Part shown: one piece after another, positions 24,017-33,783 of the stretch | How positions within the stretch are numbered: position 1 is the stretch's first letter | Layout of the letters: each line of letters begins with the position of its first letter | Assembly: GCA_017555845.1 (NCBI GenBank) | Contig: JAFZFO010000037.1 | Coordinates: 1-64,000 of the forward strand | Direction: 5' to 3' | Source: Bacteroidaceae bacterium | GTDB lineage: Bacteria > Bacteroidota > Bacteroidia > Bacteroidales > Bacteroidaceae | Length of the DNA stretch: 64,000 nucleotides | Position numbers and translations under genes: made by a program | Notes under the pieces: generated by a model | What the model saw: the letters and a program-made list of their open reading frames with translations, nothing else | What the model was told of the DNA's origin: nothing | The model's database searches: none

Positions 24017-26938
24017 TTACTTTGTCTGTGGGGTAAATGTCTTTGACGAACCGCCGGAAAGCACACCACCCACACTGTACACACCACCGAAAAGAGTCTC
24101 GGTTGCATCACTGACAGATGTTACACCATACATCAATGTGTGAGATGTCTTTGTAAACTCGGGCGACGAGAGCAATACCGTTGCACTGCTAACCGTATTA
24201 GGGCATTTATAAGAGAAAAGTACGGTTCCCGAGCTGTTCTTTACGGCAATATACTTGCCGGATGTCACAGAAACAGATGTCACGGACGAATAAGGTTGTG
24301 TTGCCGAGGTCGGGTTGCTTGTAGCACCACCTGTTCCCACCATAACACCACCATTGATGACAAACTTGTTCTGGTCGCAATCGAAGCCCTCCTCGGGCGA
24401 TGATGTTCCTGAACTGAGTGCAATACCACCATTTATGGTTATTGTACCGTTGGAATCAATACCATCGTTGTTGGTTGCATGGCTGTATATGTAACCGCCA
24501 TTTATCACCAGAGCAGACTTGGCGTTTATTCCGTCATCGTATGTGCTACACTCGATAATGCCACCATTTATTGTGAGAGTCGCTTTGCTCTCAAGTCCCT
24601 CGCCGCCATCGTTCTTTGTCTCGGCATATACGGTACCGCTGTTCACATACACATTTGCAGCACCCTTTATGGCCTTTGGAGCAGCATTGAAACCACTGTT
24701 CATTCCACCCATACCGCCACCGCCGGGGAAACCTCCACCACCGCCGCCCGATGTTGAGCCAAGAGATGAGCCCTGTGTAACGGCAGAGATGTTCAACAGT
24801 GCATTGTCGGCTCCCTCGCGTCCAATTGTAAGTTCTCCCGATGCCACGATGGCCTTGCTGCCGTTGCCTTTCGCAAGACAGTTGAGCGTACCGCCCAAAA
24901 GATTCACCGCAACATCGCCCTTGAGACACTTTGTCGAATAGTAGTCGGTACCCGTTGTTGCTGTATATGATGCACCGGCACCCGAAAGTGTAATATCCAC
25001 ATTTCCGCCATTCATTGTAAGCACACCATCGGCCGAGATGCCCATACCTCCCTGTCCTGTAGCAGTTATGTCAATATCACCGCCATTTATTGTCAATGCA
25101 CCATCGCATTTTATTGCTGTACAATACGATGGGTCATAGGCCACAACCTTTGCAGTGCCCGATGTGTTTATTGTGAGCTCACCACCGTCAAACACCGCAG
25201 TTCCTTCAACCTTAACACCCTTCGACTCGCTACCGCTCATTGTTATGGTGTGGCTACCACCCAAAAGGGTAAAGTTCTTGTCGCACTTGATACCGGCTGC
25301 AGCATAGGAGTCCTCACTCGAAGAGGCTGACGAGCCACCGGCATAACTGCCTGTCACATCAGTAATGGTATAAGTACGCGTTGAACCGGATGTCGAATAG
25401 TTTGATGCTATCTGGTAATAGGTATCGGATGAAACTCCTGTAAACGAAGAACTCTGTATTGTATAAGTCGTTCTGCCACTTGTGTAGTTGTCGCTCTTGA
25501 AATAGTAGGTTCCCGTAACCTCGGCGCCAAAATCGTAACTGTAGAATGTTGTATTGTTTACCACCACCTTGTTGGTAAGGGTCGCGACAAGGGTATTGCT
25601 GCTATCATAGAGATATACGTTTTTCCACACATTCGATGAGCCACCAGGGCGGTTGCTTGTTGTTGATGTGGGCACACTCACATACACAACATAGCTCTTT
25701 GGTTCCTCCTCTTCCTCGCCACCAAGTATCTCGTCATAGGTAGGATCGTAAGTCTCGCTGTTACCGCTGCACAATGCCGTTATCGCTCCGCCCGTAATAT
25801 TCACATCGCAATCGGCAGAAATTCCGCGCCCGGCAATGCCGGTTGCCTTCATTGAGAGTGTACCGCCCGAAATTGTCACAGTAGAGTCACACTTGATGCA
25901 GGTAGCATACGAGGGGTCGCCACCAAACACTACTGTATTGCCGGTAGCCTCCACATTCACCGTGCCGCTGAGCATTGAGAAGTTGCCACTGCTCTTTATG
26001 CCTTTTGAAGCATCACCCGCAATGGTAACAGAGAGTTCTGCTCCATCAATAATGATGTCCTGTGCCGACTTCACTCCCTTCACATCCTCGCCCGGAGTTG
26101 AAATTTCAACCTTTCCACCGAGGAGTTTTACTATGCCGTCACAATCAATGCCATCGCTCTGTGAGTTGAGAAGAAGATTACCGCCATTGACAATGACAGA
26201 ATCCTTCACATGCACAGCATCACCGGCTGCTTTAGCAACCTCTATTGTAGCTCCACGCACCTCTATATAGTCATCACTACAAATCGCGTGCTTGTTAAGG
26301 GCGTTTACCACAAGCTTTCCGTTTCCTTCAAATATAATCTGTCCTTCGCTGAAGAGTGTACCCTTCTCGTCCTCGCCGGAGACGGTTACATACTTGGCCG
26401 CGTCGGTCAATGTATTCTCCGTACCATCATTCACGAACACCCTTGCCCTTTTCTTGCACTGGCTGTTGATGGCTGCGCCATTGCTATTGGTAAGGGAAAC
26501 ACCATCAAGATAAAGGTTGTACTTGCGTGAGCCATAGATCTTGAAGCATCCATTGTCACTCACACCCTGCAGCCTGTAATCCACCTCCTTGGTTGTCTGC
26601 GATATGACAGTAACCTTTGCACCATCAATATTCACAGCGACACTGTCAAAAGCAAAAGGATTGACCACACACGCGCCATCACCTGAATAGAGAACCTCAA
26701 CCATCTGTGGCAATACCGCATATTTGATGCTGTCTACAGCAGCAACTGCAACATACTCCATACGATTGTCAAAGGCAATGATAAGATGTTCCTCGGCATC
26801 ATCAAAGAATATACTGTCGACACGTTCCTGGGCAATACACTTTACCTCGCCACTGTTCATATGGAAACGCACATCCTTGTCGGCAAAAGCTGTCAAAACC
26901 GACAAGGCCAACATCATAGAAAGAATTATCTTTTTCAT
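24017..26938 (-). CDS. large secreted Cthe_2159-type beta-helix protein
   Basis: 973 residues with a signal peptide (MKKIILSMMLALSVLTAFA). The body is repeated INGG- or LLGG-type turns (TINGGDIDITATG, VNGGNLLLNSQSDGIDCDG, TINGGIIECSTYDDGINAK). This matches the Cthe_2159 carbohydrate-binding domain family, whose founding member binds acidic plant polysaccharides. A Ser/Thr/Tyr-rich insert at about 410-545 breaks the repeats after an acidic EEEEEP stretch and looks like a separate beta-sandwich module. A Gly-rich loop (GGGGGGFPGGGGMGG) lies at about 720-745. The ligand is not known. The ATG overlaps the stop of the upstream gene by 4 nt. Confidence 0.82.
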   Translation of the reverse strand: MKKIILSMMLALSVLTAFADKDVRFHMNSGEVKCIAQERVDSIFFDDAEEHLIIAFDNRMEYVAVAAVDSIKYAVLPQMVEVLYSGDGACVVNPFAFDSVAVNIDGAKVTVISQTTKEVDYRLQGVSDNGCFKIYGSRKYNLYLDGVSLTNSNGAAINSQCKKRARVFVNDGTENTLTDAAKYVTVSGEDEKGTLFSEGQIIFEGNGKLVVNALNKHAICSDDYIEVRGATIEVAKAAGDAVHVKDSVIVNGGNLLLNSQSDGIDCDGIVKLLGGKVEISTPGEDVKGVKSAQDIIIDGAELSVTIAGDASKGIKSSGNFSMLSGTVNVEATGNTVVFGGDPSYATCIKCDSTVTISGGTLSMKATGIAGRGISADCDVNITGGAITALCSGNSETYDPTYDEILGGEEEEEPKSYVVYVSVPTSTTSNRPGGSSNVWKNVYLYDSSNTLVATLTNKVVVNNTTFYSYDFGAEVTGTYYFKSDNYTSGRTTYTIQSSSFTGVSSDTYYQIASNYSTSGSTRTYTITDVTGSYAGGSSASSSEDSYAAAGIKCDKNFTLLGGSHTITMSGSESKGVKVEGTAVFDGGELTINTSGTAKVVAYDPSYCTAIKCDGALTINGGDIDITATGQGGMGISADGVLTMNGGNVDITLSGAGASYTATTGTDYYSTKCLKGDVAVNLLGGTLNCLAKGNGSKAIVASGELTIGREGADNALLNISAVTQGSSLGSTSGGGGGGFPGGGGMGGMNSGFNAAPKAIKGAANVYVNSGTVYAETKNDGGEGLESKATLTINGGIIECSTYDDGINAKSALVINGGYIYSHATNNDGIDSNGTITINGGIALSSGTSSPEEGFDCDQNKFVINGGVMVGTGGATSNPTSATQPYSSVTSVSVTSGKYIAVKNSSGTVLFSYKCPNTVSSATVLLSSPEFTKTSHTLMYGVTSVSDATETLFGGVYSVGGVLSGGSSKTFTPQTK

Positions 26939-27402
26939 CGGTTAAGGATTTTATAGGTGTTGCTATCCAGTTTCAAGAGGTATATTCCGGCAGGCAGTGT
27001 TGCCATATCAAAAGAGAAGGAACCGGTACAGATGGCATCATAAACGACTTTGCCGTCACAGCTACACAACTGCACCCTTGTCAACGTGCAGCATTCAACA
27101 TTCAGCACTTTGTCGGTCACCGCAAAAACGGCCGACTGCATCACACCGGCAATGCCAGTATCCTGTCCTGGTCCAGACTCTCCCAATGTAACACAATTCA
27201 CCCAATCAGTGTTCCAACTGTAAGCAGAGCCATCCTTCATATCAACAAGCATCATACCATCCTCGAATGTTATTCGCCTTATCGCCTTCAAAGCGCAGGT
27301 AGCAGAGCCATCGGATGTCTTTACCACAATATTCTTGTCGGGAGCTGCCGCTGCATAAGCTATTGCAGCATTTACCAAGAAGAACAGAAAAAACCGTTTC
27401 AT
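26935..27402 (-). CDS. secreted protein with T9SS-like C-terminal domain
   Basis: 155 residues from the ATG at 27402 (MKRFFLFFLVNAAIAYAAA signal peptide); a start eight codons upstream has a poorer signal. The C-terminus (VYDAICTGSFSFDMATLP, then AGIYLLKLDSNTYKILNR) has the shape of the type A sorting signal of the type IX secretion system (final GIYLLKL..). The N-terminal part carries a ...IRRITFEDGMMLV strand pattern also seen at the start of the downstream protein. Coupled to that gene by an ATGA overlap, so the two products may work together at the cell surface. Confidence 0.7.
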   Translation of the reverse strand: MKRFFLFFLVNAAIAYAAAAPDKNIVVKTSDGSATCALKAIRRITFEDGMMLVDMKDGSAYSWNTDWVNCVTLGESGPGQDTGIAGVMQSAVFAVTDKVLNVECCTLTRVQLCSCDGKVVYDAICTGSFSFDMATLPAGIYLLKLDSNTYKILNR

Positions 27403-27526
27403 ATTCCTAATTATATAATTAATCATGCTAAAATATTACTAAGACCAGGTTTCCGATGTTAACAAATGTTAAAACAGCACACTAAATAAATAAACGGCTG
27501 ATTTTAAACCACGAAACCACAGTGCA

Positions 27527-27565
27527 CAAAAAATCATTGCCCCATAGAACCCTATGGAGCAATGA
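27527..27565 (-). terminator. terminator of the metal-efflux operon
   Basis: TCATTGC-CCATAG pairs with CTATGG-GCAATGA (27534-27547, 27552-27565) with one mismatch; on the minus strand six T follow. It lies about 20 nt after the RND stop codon. Confidence 0.85.
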
Positions 27566-27585
27566 CCTATTATATATAATAATAT

Positions 27586-30500
27586 TCACACCCAACCTTT
27601 GCACACAACCCAACGGTACACCGCAGGAACGACAAAGATGTTCAGTAGCGTCGATGACAGCAATCCACCAAGAACCACAACCGCCATTGGGCTCTGGATT
27701 TCGTTACCTGATGCCGAGCCGTTTATAATCATTGGCACAAGCGCCAAAGCCGATGTAAAGGCTGTCATGAGAATTGGAGTCAGACGGTCGGCCGAGCCTT
27801 TGATTATCACATCTTCCAAAGCAATACCCTCGCCACGCAGATGCTGATAACGAGATACGAGCAGAATACCGTTTCGTGTAGCAATACCGAACAGTGTAAT
27901 AAGACCGATGATGGCCGGAATGCTCATTACCGATGATGTAAAATATGTCGCAAGCACGCCACCAATCAACGCCAAAGGCAGGTTCAGCAACACCACAGTC
28001 GACAGCAACATACTCTTGAACTCTGTATACAGCAACACAAAGACCACAAGTATTGCAACAAGTGTTGTGAGCCACAGAGTGCGTGACGCAGAATCGGCAC
28101 TCTCGAACTGACCGCCATACTCAAGGCGATAGCCCTCGGCAAGCTGCAACTCCTTCTCAAGATGAGCCTCAACACGCTCTACAGTGCCAGAGACGTCGCC
28201 ACTTGCAATGTTTGCCGATACGACTACCTTGCGCTGCACATTCTCGCGGCTTATGCTACCGGGACCACCTACAGACACGATATTGGCGACAGACTCAAGC
28301 GGCACCTTGCCGTTGGGAGTATCTATCAACGCCTGCTTTACACCATCGATGCTCTCGGTATAATCCTTGTTGAGTCGCAGGACAAGGTCGAAGCTACGCT
28401 CCTCCTCATATATGCTACCCACGACCTTGCCGGGGAATGCAGCCTCTACAAAAGCATTGAACTCGCCCATGGTTATACCGAAATAAGCCAACTTCTCGCG
28501 GTCGGCACGCACCTGTATCTGCGGAATCTCAACCTGCTGTTCAACGTTCACGTCAACAACCTCGGGAAACACCTTCAATAATTCCTGTATCTCCACGCCC
28601 TTGCGGAAGAGCGTACTCAAATCGGGGCCGAAGATCTTTATTGCCAAATCGGCCTGTGTACCCGATACCATGTGGTCGATGCGGTGTTCAAGTGGCTGAC
28701 CGACTGATGTTACCACACCGGGCACCTTTGACAGGCGCTCACGCACATCGGCAACAAACTCGGCCTTGCTGCGGCCATCAAGTCTGAAGTTCACATCTAT
28801 CTCGGCACCGTTGGATGTCTGCGAGTGCTCATCGAGCTCGCCACGACCTGTACGGCGCGCAGTACTTGTAACCTCGGGAATCTGCAGAAGCTCCTTCTCT
28901 ATGACAGCACCAAGCCTGTTGCTCTCCTCAAGGGATACACCCGGACGCGACACAGCCGAAATTGTCAAGGCACTCTCGTTGAATTCGGGGAGGAAACTGC
29001 GGCCCATTTGGGTAAAGAGGAACATGCAGACCAGGAAGAGCAATACCACACAGCCCACGACCATACGGGCATGTCTGATGACCCAGGCAAGAGCATTGCT
29101 ATAACCGGTTATGAGCCAACGGTCTACCCAGTTCTTCTTTTCATTGCGGTCAAGATACCTGTCGCCCGACAACATCATCTTGCAAAGAAGCGGAGTAACA
29201 GTCATTGCCACAATGAGCGACATCACAAGAGCAATGAGATATGCCAGACCGAGAGGCTTGAGCATACGTCCCTCGAGACCGCTGAGGAAGAAGAGCGGAG
29301 TGAAGGTTACCATGATGATGAGCGTAGCATGTATGATTGATGCACGTATCTCGGATGAAGCCTCAAATACGATATGCAGTGCCGAACGGCGCTCCTGGGC
29401 AGGGAGGCGATGATTCTCTTTAAGGCGCTTGTACACATTCTCCACATCAATGATGGCATCGTCCACAAGTGAACCGATTGCGATGCACATACCGCCAAGA
29501 GTCATAGTGTTTATGTCCATGCCAAGCAGGTAAAGCACAATTACAGTTCCCAACAGTGACAATGGGATAGCAAAAAGCGAGATGACAGTAGTGCGGAAAC
29601 TTGTAAGGAAAAGGAACAGCACCAATATCACACACACCGCACCCTCTATGAGCGAACGGCCGACGTTGTTTACCGATGATTGGATGTAATCGGCCTGACG
29701 GAATATCTTTGTATCGACAACGACATCATCAGGAAGCGACTTCTGTATGCTCACAAGATTACGCTCAATGTTCTGCGTTACCTCAAGGGTATTTATTCCC
29801 GGCTGTTTTGATATTGAAAGGATGACAGCCGGTGTTCCGTCCTGGGCTGCATAGCCCTGTTTGACAGCAGGCGCAATCACAACATCGGCTACATCGGCTA
29901 CGCGCACGGCTGCATCGCCGTTCATCTTTACCAGAGTGCTGCCAAGTTCATCGACATCACTTGTACGACCCATGCCACGCAGGTTATACTCATTGCCATA
30001 ATCGCGCACCACACCGGCACCTATATTCACACTCATTGCTGCGACAGCGCTCTCAAGTTCCTCCATCGCGACATTGTACATATCCATTTTCACGGGGTCG
30101 GCAAGCACCTGATACTGCTTGTAGTCGCCACCAATGATTGTCACGTTCGAGACACCGCCCGTAGCAAGCACTGCGGGTTTAACTATCCACTCGGCAAGTG
30201 TCCTGAGCTCCATCATAGAGGTCGTTTCGGCCTGCATACCGACAAACATGATCTCGCCCATCACGCTCGATTGCGGGGCAAGCATAGGCACAACACCATC
30301 GGGCAACTGTCCGGTGAGCAGACCCATCTTCTCGCTGATTATCTGTCGAGCCTTGTATATATCCATTCCCCAATCGAACTCCACCCACACGAAGGAGAAG
30401 CCTTGAGATGATGACGAACGCACACGTCGCACATTGGTTGCACCGTTCACGGCTGTTTCAATGGGGAACGTCACAAGACGCTCAACCTCCTCGGGAGCCA

Positions 30501-30666
30501 TGTTGTGTGCATCGGTGAGTATCACCACCGTCGGCATTGTAAGGTCGGGGAATACATCGACCTCGATATTCTTGGCCGAATATGTTCCGCCAATAGCCAC
30601 CAGTATCACTGCAAGCATCACCAGCAGCCTGTTGTTCAGAGAAAATTTGATTATCTTGTTCAGCAT
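27586..30666 (-). CDS. RND efflux pump, CusA/CzcA-like
   Basis: Proton-driven inner-membrane pump of 1026 residues. It has the RND layout of TM1 (NNRLLVMLAVILVAIGGTY), two large periplasmic loops and two sets of TMs. TM4 carries GSLVDDAIIDVENVYKRL with the paired Asp of the proton relay. Overall sequence and the His-rich fusion partner upstream suggest heavy-metal export, but the DD pair is also common in drug pumps, so the substrate is inferred. The ATG is 12 nt after the fusion-protein stop. No outer-membrane factor gene lies nearby. Confidence 0.9.
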   Translation of the reverse strand: MLNKIIKFSLNNRLLVMLAVILVAIGGTYSAKNIEVDVFPDLTMPTVVILTDAHNMAPEEVERLVTFPIETAVNGATNVRRVRSSSSQGFSFVWVEFDWGMDIYKARQIISEKMGLLTGQLPDGVVPMLAPQSSVMGEIMFVGMQAETTSMMELRTLAEWIVKPAVLATGGVSNVTIIGGDYKQYQVLADPVKMDMYNVAMEELESAVAAMSVNIGAGVVRDYGNEYNLRGMGRTSDVDELGSTLVKMNGDAAVRVADVADVVIAPAVKQGYAAQDGTPAVILSISKQPGINTLEVTQNIERNLVSIQKSLPDDVVVDTKIFRQADYIQSSVNNVGRSLIEGAVCVILVLFLFLTSFRTTVISLFAIPLSLLGTVIVLYLLGMDINTMTLGGMCIAIGSLVDDAIIDVENVYKRLKENHRLPAQERRSALHIVFEASSEIRASIIHATLIIMVTFTPLFFLSGLEGRMLKPLGLAYLIALVMSLIVAMTVTPLLCKMMLSGDRYLDRNEKKNWVDRWLITGYSNALAWVIRHARMVVGCVVLLFLVCMFLFTQMGRSFLPEFNESALTISAVSRPGVSLEESNRLGAVIEKELLQIPEVTSTARRTGRGELDEHSQTSNGAEIDVNFRLDGRSKAEFVADVRERLSKVPGVVTSVGQPLEHRIDHMVSGTQADLAIKIFGPDLSTLFRKGVEIQELLKVFPEVVDVNVEQQVEIPQIQVRADREKLAYFGITMGEFNAFVEAAFPGKVVGSIYEEERSFDLVLRLNKDYTESIDGVKQALIDTPNGKVPLESVANIVSVGGPGSISRENVQRKVVVSANIASGDVSGTVERVEAHLEKELQLAEGYRLEYGGQFESADSASRTLWLTTLVAILVVFVLLYTEFKSMLLSTVVLLNLPLALIGGVLATYFTSSVMSIPAIIGLITLFGIATRNGILLVSRYQHLRGEGIALEDVIIKGSADRLTPILMTAFTSALALVPMIINGSASGNEIQSPMAVVVLGGLLSSTLLNIFVVPAVYRWVVCKGWV

Positions 30667-30678
30667 AGCAAACCCCCA

Positions 30679-32271
30679 TTAATGTACGTGACCGGCGTGA
30701 GGATCAAGTGCAGCAGCACCCTGCGACAGCTTCAATATCACACCACCCTTGCTCACCACTCGCTCGCCGGGAGCTACACCTTCCAACAGCTGCACATAGC
30801 GGCCATCGGTAGCTCCGACCTTCACACTGCGTTTTTCGAAAGAGACCGGATTGTTCTGCACGAACACGAACATATTGCCCATCTCCTCAACAAGTGCAGT
30901 ACGTGGAACCGCCACGTGGTGTACAGCCTCATCAGCCGATGAGAGATAAAGAGTAACTATGCTGCCGGTCACCACACCCGGCAATGCATTGCATGATACT
31001 GTAACAGGCAACATATTGCAGCTGTTTGCGACATTGCCTACAACAGTTGTTGCACCGTTCATATCATGTACATCGCCCTGTGCTGTCTCCACGTTCACTG
31101 TCGTGATGTTCTGCAACTGCGCAGCATAACGCACCGGCAGTTCGGCAACAAGGTTTACGCCGCCAGCGCGCTGCACAATGGCAAGCGGTGTTCCGGGCTC
31201 AACATAATCGCCATTGGCAACAAGCAATGTCGCCACACAACCCTCCAATGAAGATTTCAGGGTTACCTTGCCCTCGCCGAAGTTGCGCTTCATGCTCTCG
31301 AAACGGGCCTCGGCCTGACGATAGGCCGCCTCGGCCGCCTGATATTCACGCTCGGGGACAATCTTGTCGATGAAAAGAAGCTTCTTGCGTTCAAAATCAG
31401 CCTTGGCAAGTTCATAGCTACTCTCGGCCTCGGCATATTTAACTGCAGCATCATTATCTGTAACATCGCCACCCTCAAGATAGAAAAGTGGTTGCTCAAC
31501 CGATACGGGCATACCTGCAAGCACATTGCCTGCGAACTGTACCTTTCCGCTTGTTGTGGCAACGACTGTTGTGAAATCAGCAGGCAGGGCCTCAACCTTT
31601 GCCGCCACCTTTACAGTTCCTGCAAAATTGCTTTCAGCAGCAACCTCTGTCGCAAAATCAATCATCCAGCTCTGCTCCTTGGCAAAAGAGACATCGCCGC
31701 TCTTTGCAGGAGTCTCAGCCCCATGTCCCGGATGGGGAGCATGACTATGGGCGTGGGAATGTCCTGAATGGTCGTGCCCTGCGTGATTGTGCCCTGCGTG
31801 AGAATGTCCGTCATGTGAATGACCTTCATGGACATGTCCGTGATCGTGACCATGATCGTGGCCGGCGCAGCACTCTGTCACTGCAACGTCAAAGTGCGCA
31901 TTCTCCTCACCAATGGTAACATACAGCATACCATTACCGGCAGTCTCGGGAGTGAGTTCAAAATGGAACATACCGGCGTGGTGGGCATCGGCCGTTGCCG
32001 TAAGGCTTTTTCCGCCTGCTCTCAACAATATTGTCGCACTGCCGGCCTGCACCGGTTTGAAATTGGCAAGGTCGGTTGCATAGAGTGTAATGCACGCTTT
32101 CTTGCCTACCTCGAGTCCTTCATGCTGCAAGAAAAGTTCGATATTGTGAGTATATGCCGTATAGCTATGGGCATGGACATGTTCTTCATGGACATTGGTA
32201 CTCTCATGGCTGTGGCCTGCACATCCGCACAACGCAACAGCAGAAACCAGAATAAAAAGTATCTTTTTCAT
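30679..32271 (-). CDS. His-rich membrane fusion lipoprotein of the RND pump
   Basis: 530 residues, HlyD/CusB-type adaptor. The lipobox ends at Cys17 (ALCGC). A metal-binding stretch at 138-183 is built from HDHGH, HSHDGH and HNHAGH units with about 20 His in 46 residues, and more His occur at 19-41 and the very end (HAGHVH). The central part has the helical hairpin (YELAKADFERKKLLF ... AEARFESMK) between lipoyl halves (ATTSGKVQFAGNVLAGM and NGDYVEPGTPLAIV). It should link the pump to an outer-membrane channel and may bind or buffer Cu, Zn or Ni. The His codons make the DNA at about 31720-31870 repetitive. Confidence 0.9.
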   Translation of the reverse strand: MKKILFILVSAVALCGCAGHSHESTNVHEEHVHAHSYTAYTHNIELFLQHEGLEVGKKACITLYATDLANFKPVQAGSATILLRAGGKSLTATADAHHAGMFHFELTPETAGNGMLYVTIGEENAHFDVAVTECCAGHDHGHDHGHVHEGHSHDGHSHAGHNHAGHDHSGHSHAHSHAPHPGHGAETPAKSGDVSFAKEQSWMIDFATEVAAESNFAGTVKVAAKVEALPADFTTVVATTSGKVQFAGNVLAGMPVSVEQPLFYLEGGDVTDNDAAVKYAEAESSYELAKADFERKKLLFIDKIVPEREYQAAEAAYRQAEARFESMKRNFGEGKVTLKSSLEGCVATLLVANGDYVEPGTPLAIVQRAGGVNLVAELPVRYAAQLQNITTVNVETAQGDVHDMNGATTVVGNVANSCNMLPVTVSCNALPGVVTGSIVTLYLSSADEAVHHVAVPRTALVEEMGNMFVFVQNNPVSFEKRSVKVGATDGRYVQLLEGVAPGERVVSKGGVILKLSQGAAALDPHAGHVH

Positions 32272-32307
32272 AGTAATGTGTTTTAAAATTCAACGGGGCG
32301 GTAAACG

Positions 32308-33234
32308 TCAACCCTTTATATAATCTTTCGCCCACTCCTTGTCCACGTAGTTCTCAATTAGCGTGCAGGCATGTGCGCTGAAATCCAATCCTTTTGATAT
32401 TATGCCGTCCCACTCGGCAGCAGTGAGTTGTGCAAGTCTTTCACGGGTAACCTCCTCCTTCACAAGGCCATACAGCACACCGGCGTTGAAGTTGTCGCCG
32501 GCACCTACAGTGCTCACGACATTGACCTGCTTGACCGGATACTCTGCATTCACGCCACGTGTGAAGAACTGTACATTACCGCCACCATTGGTAAAGATGA
32601 AGTTGGGACAATAGAACTTTATCTTCTGGTTGTATATCTTTGCCGCATCGTCCATCTCATAGAGATATCTGAAGTCGTCGGCCGAACCGCGCACGATGTC
32701 GGCCAGTTCAAGGTTCTCGATGAGAGCCTCGGCAAGCTTTATACGCTCGTTGACATGGTTCTTCCTGAAGTTTATATCGTAGAAGAGCACCGCTCCCTGC
32801 TCATGTGCATATTCAAGGAACGCCTTAGTCTTGTTGCGCAGCACCGGATTCAGCACAAAATATGAACCATAGACCACAATGTCGCCCTCCTTTATCACAG
32901 GGAACTCAACCTCGAGACGGTTGTTCGGATAGTCCTTGTAGAAAAGATACTCGGCATCGTTGTTCTCATTCAGGAACGCCAATGCAAGTGGCGACTTACC
33001 GCCCGAGAAACAGCACACGGCCGATGAATCCACATTGTTGTCACGAAGATGCTCCAGGATTATGTTGCCAATGCGGTCATCGCCCACCTCGCTGATGAAC
33101 TCTGCCGGCACGCCGCAACGTCCCAAAGAGATTATACAATTGTACACCGACCCGCCAGGCACCGCCTTTACGGGAGTGTCATTCTTGAACAATATATCAA
33201 AGACAGTTTCTCCTATACCAATTACTTTTCCCAT
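32308..33234 (-). CDS. PfkB-family sugar kinase (fructokinase-like)
   Basis: 308 residues. The PfkB signatures are an N-terminal Gly-rich PGGSVYNCIISLGRCG and a C-terminal STVGAGDNFNAG with the catalytic Asp. It phosphorylates a sugar or nucleoside; fructose is the likeliest by similarity, but the substrate is not shown. Lies between the LOG gene and the efflux pair in a minus-strand operon. Confidence 0.88.
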   Translation of the reverse strand: MGKVIGIGETVFDILFKNDTPVKAVPGGSVYNCIISLGRCGVPAEFISEVGDDRIGNIILEHLRDNNVDSSAVCCFSGGKSPLALAFLNENNDAEYLFYKDYPNNRLEVEFPVIKEGDIVVYGSYFVLNPVLRNKTKAFLEYAHEQGAVLFYDINFRKNHVNERIKLAEALIENLELADIVRGSADDFRYLYEMDDAAKIYNQKIKFYCPNFIFTNGGGNVQFFTRGVNAEYPVKQVNVVSTVGAGDNFNAGVLYGLVKEEVTRERLAQLTAAEWDGIISKGLDFSAHACTLIENYVDKEWAKDYIKG

Positions 33235-33240
33235 TATTCC

Positions 33241-33780
33241 TTAGTTGTTTCTTATTATATCCTCAAGTTCGGCAATACTGTTTGCCACAACCAAATATTT
33301 TTCAAACTCTCCACGCACGAACCCTGCCTGCAACATCCCGTCAAGCGTAGCATTGAGAGAGTTCCAGAACCCGTTCACATTATACAACACCACACGTTTT
33401 GTGTGATAGCCTATTGTAGCAGCTGCCAGAACATGGAAAATCTCATCAAGAGTACCCACGCCACCGGGCAACGCAACAAGGAGATCACTACGTTCAAGCA
33501 TAATATCCTTGCGCTCGCTCAGATTACGGCATCCCACTTGCTCATCGAGCAGGCTGCTCACGCGGCCACGCTCCACCAATATATCGGGCACGACACCCAC
33601 GATATGTGCTCCGGCAACCTTTGCGGCCTTTGCCGTAGCCTCCATCAATCCAAAACGCGCACCACCATAAACCATGGCAGCACCAAGACGGCCAAGCATG
33701 GCACCCACCTCGGCTACCGCCTCAAAATAGCCCGGAGCGATATTCTCCGATGCAGCACAAAATATTGCTACACTCTTCAT
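33241..33780 (-). CDS. LOG-family nucleotide phosphoribohydrolase
   Basis: 179 residues with the family motif PGGVGTLDEIF (PGGxGTxxE) and YGGARFGLM. Homologues release adenine or cytokinin bases from nucleoside 5'-monophosphates; the bacterial role is often unclear. Start lies 3 nt after the ABC transporter stop. Confidence 0.88.
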   Translation of the reverse strand: MKSVAIFCAASENIAPGYFEAVAEVGAMLGRLGAAMVYGGARFGLMEATAKAAKVAGAHIVGVVPDILVERGRVSSLLDEQVGCRNLSERKDIMLERSDLLVALPGGVGTLDEIFHVLAAATIGYHTKRVVLYNVNGFWNSLNATLDGMLQAGFVRGEFEKYLVVANSIAELEDIIRNN

Positions 33781-33783
33781 ATC

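Noticed and set aside
31720..31870. Repetitive DNA that might be a CRISPR or minisatellite
   Set aside because: The units are imperfect, 12-15 nt long, and explained by His-Gly/Ser/Asp codons in the adaptor protein; no spacers.
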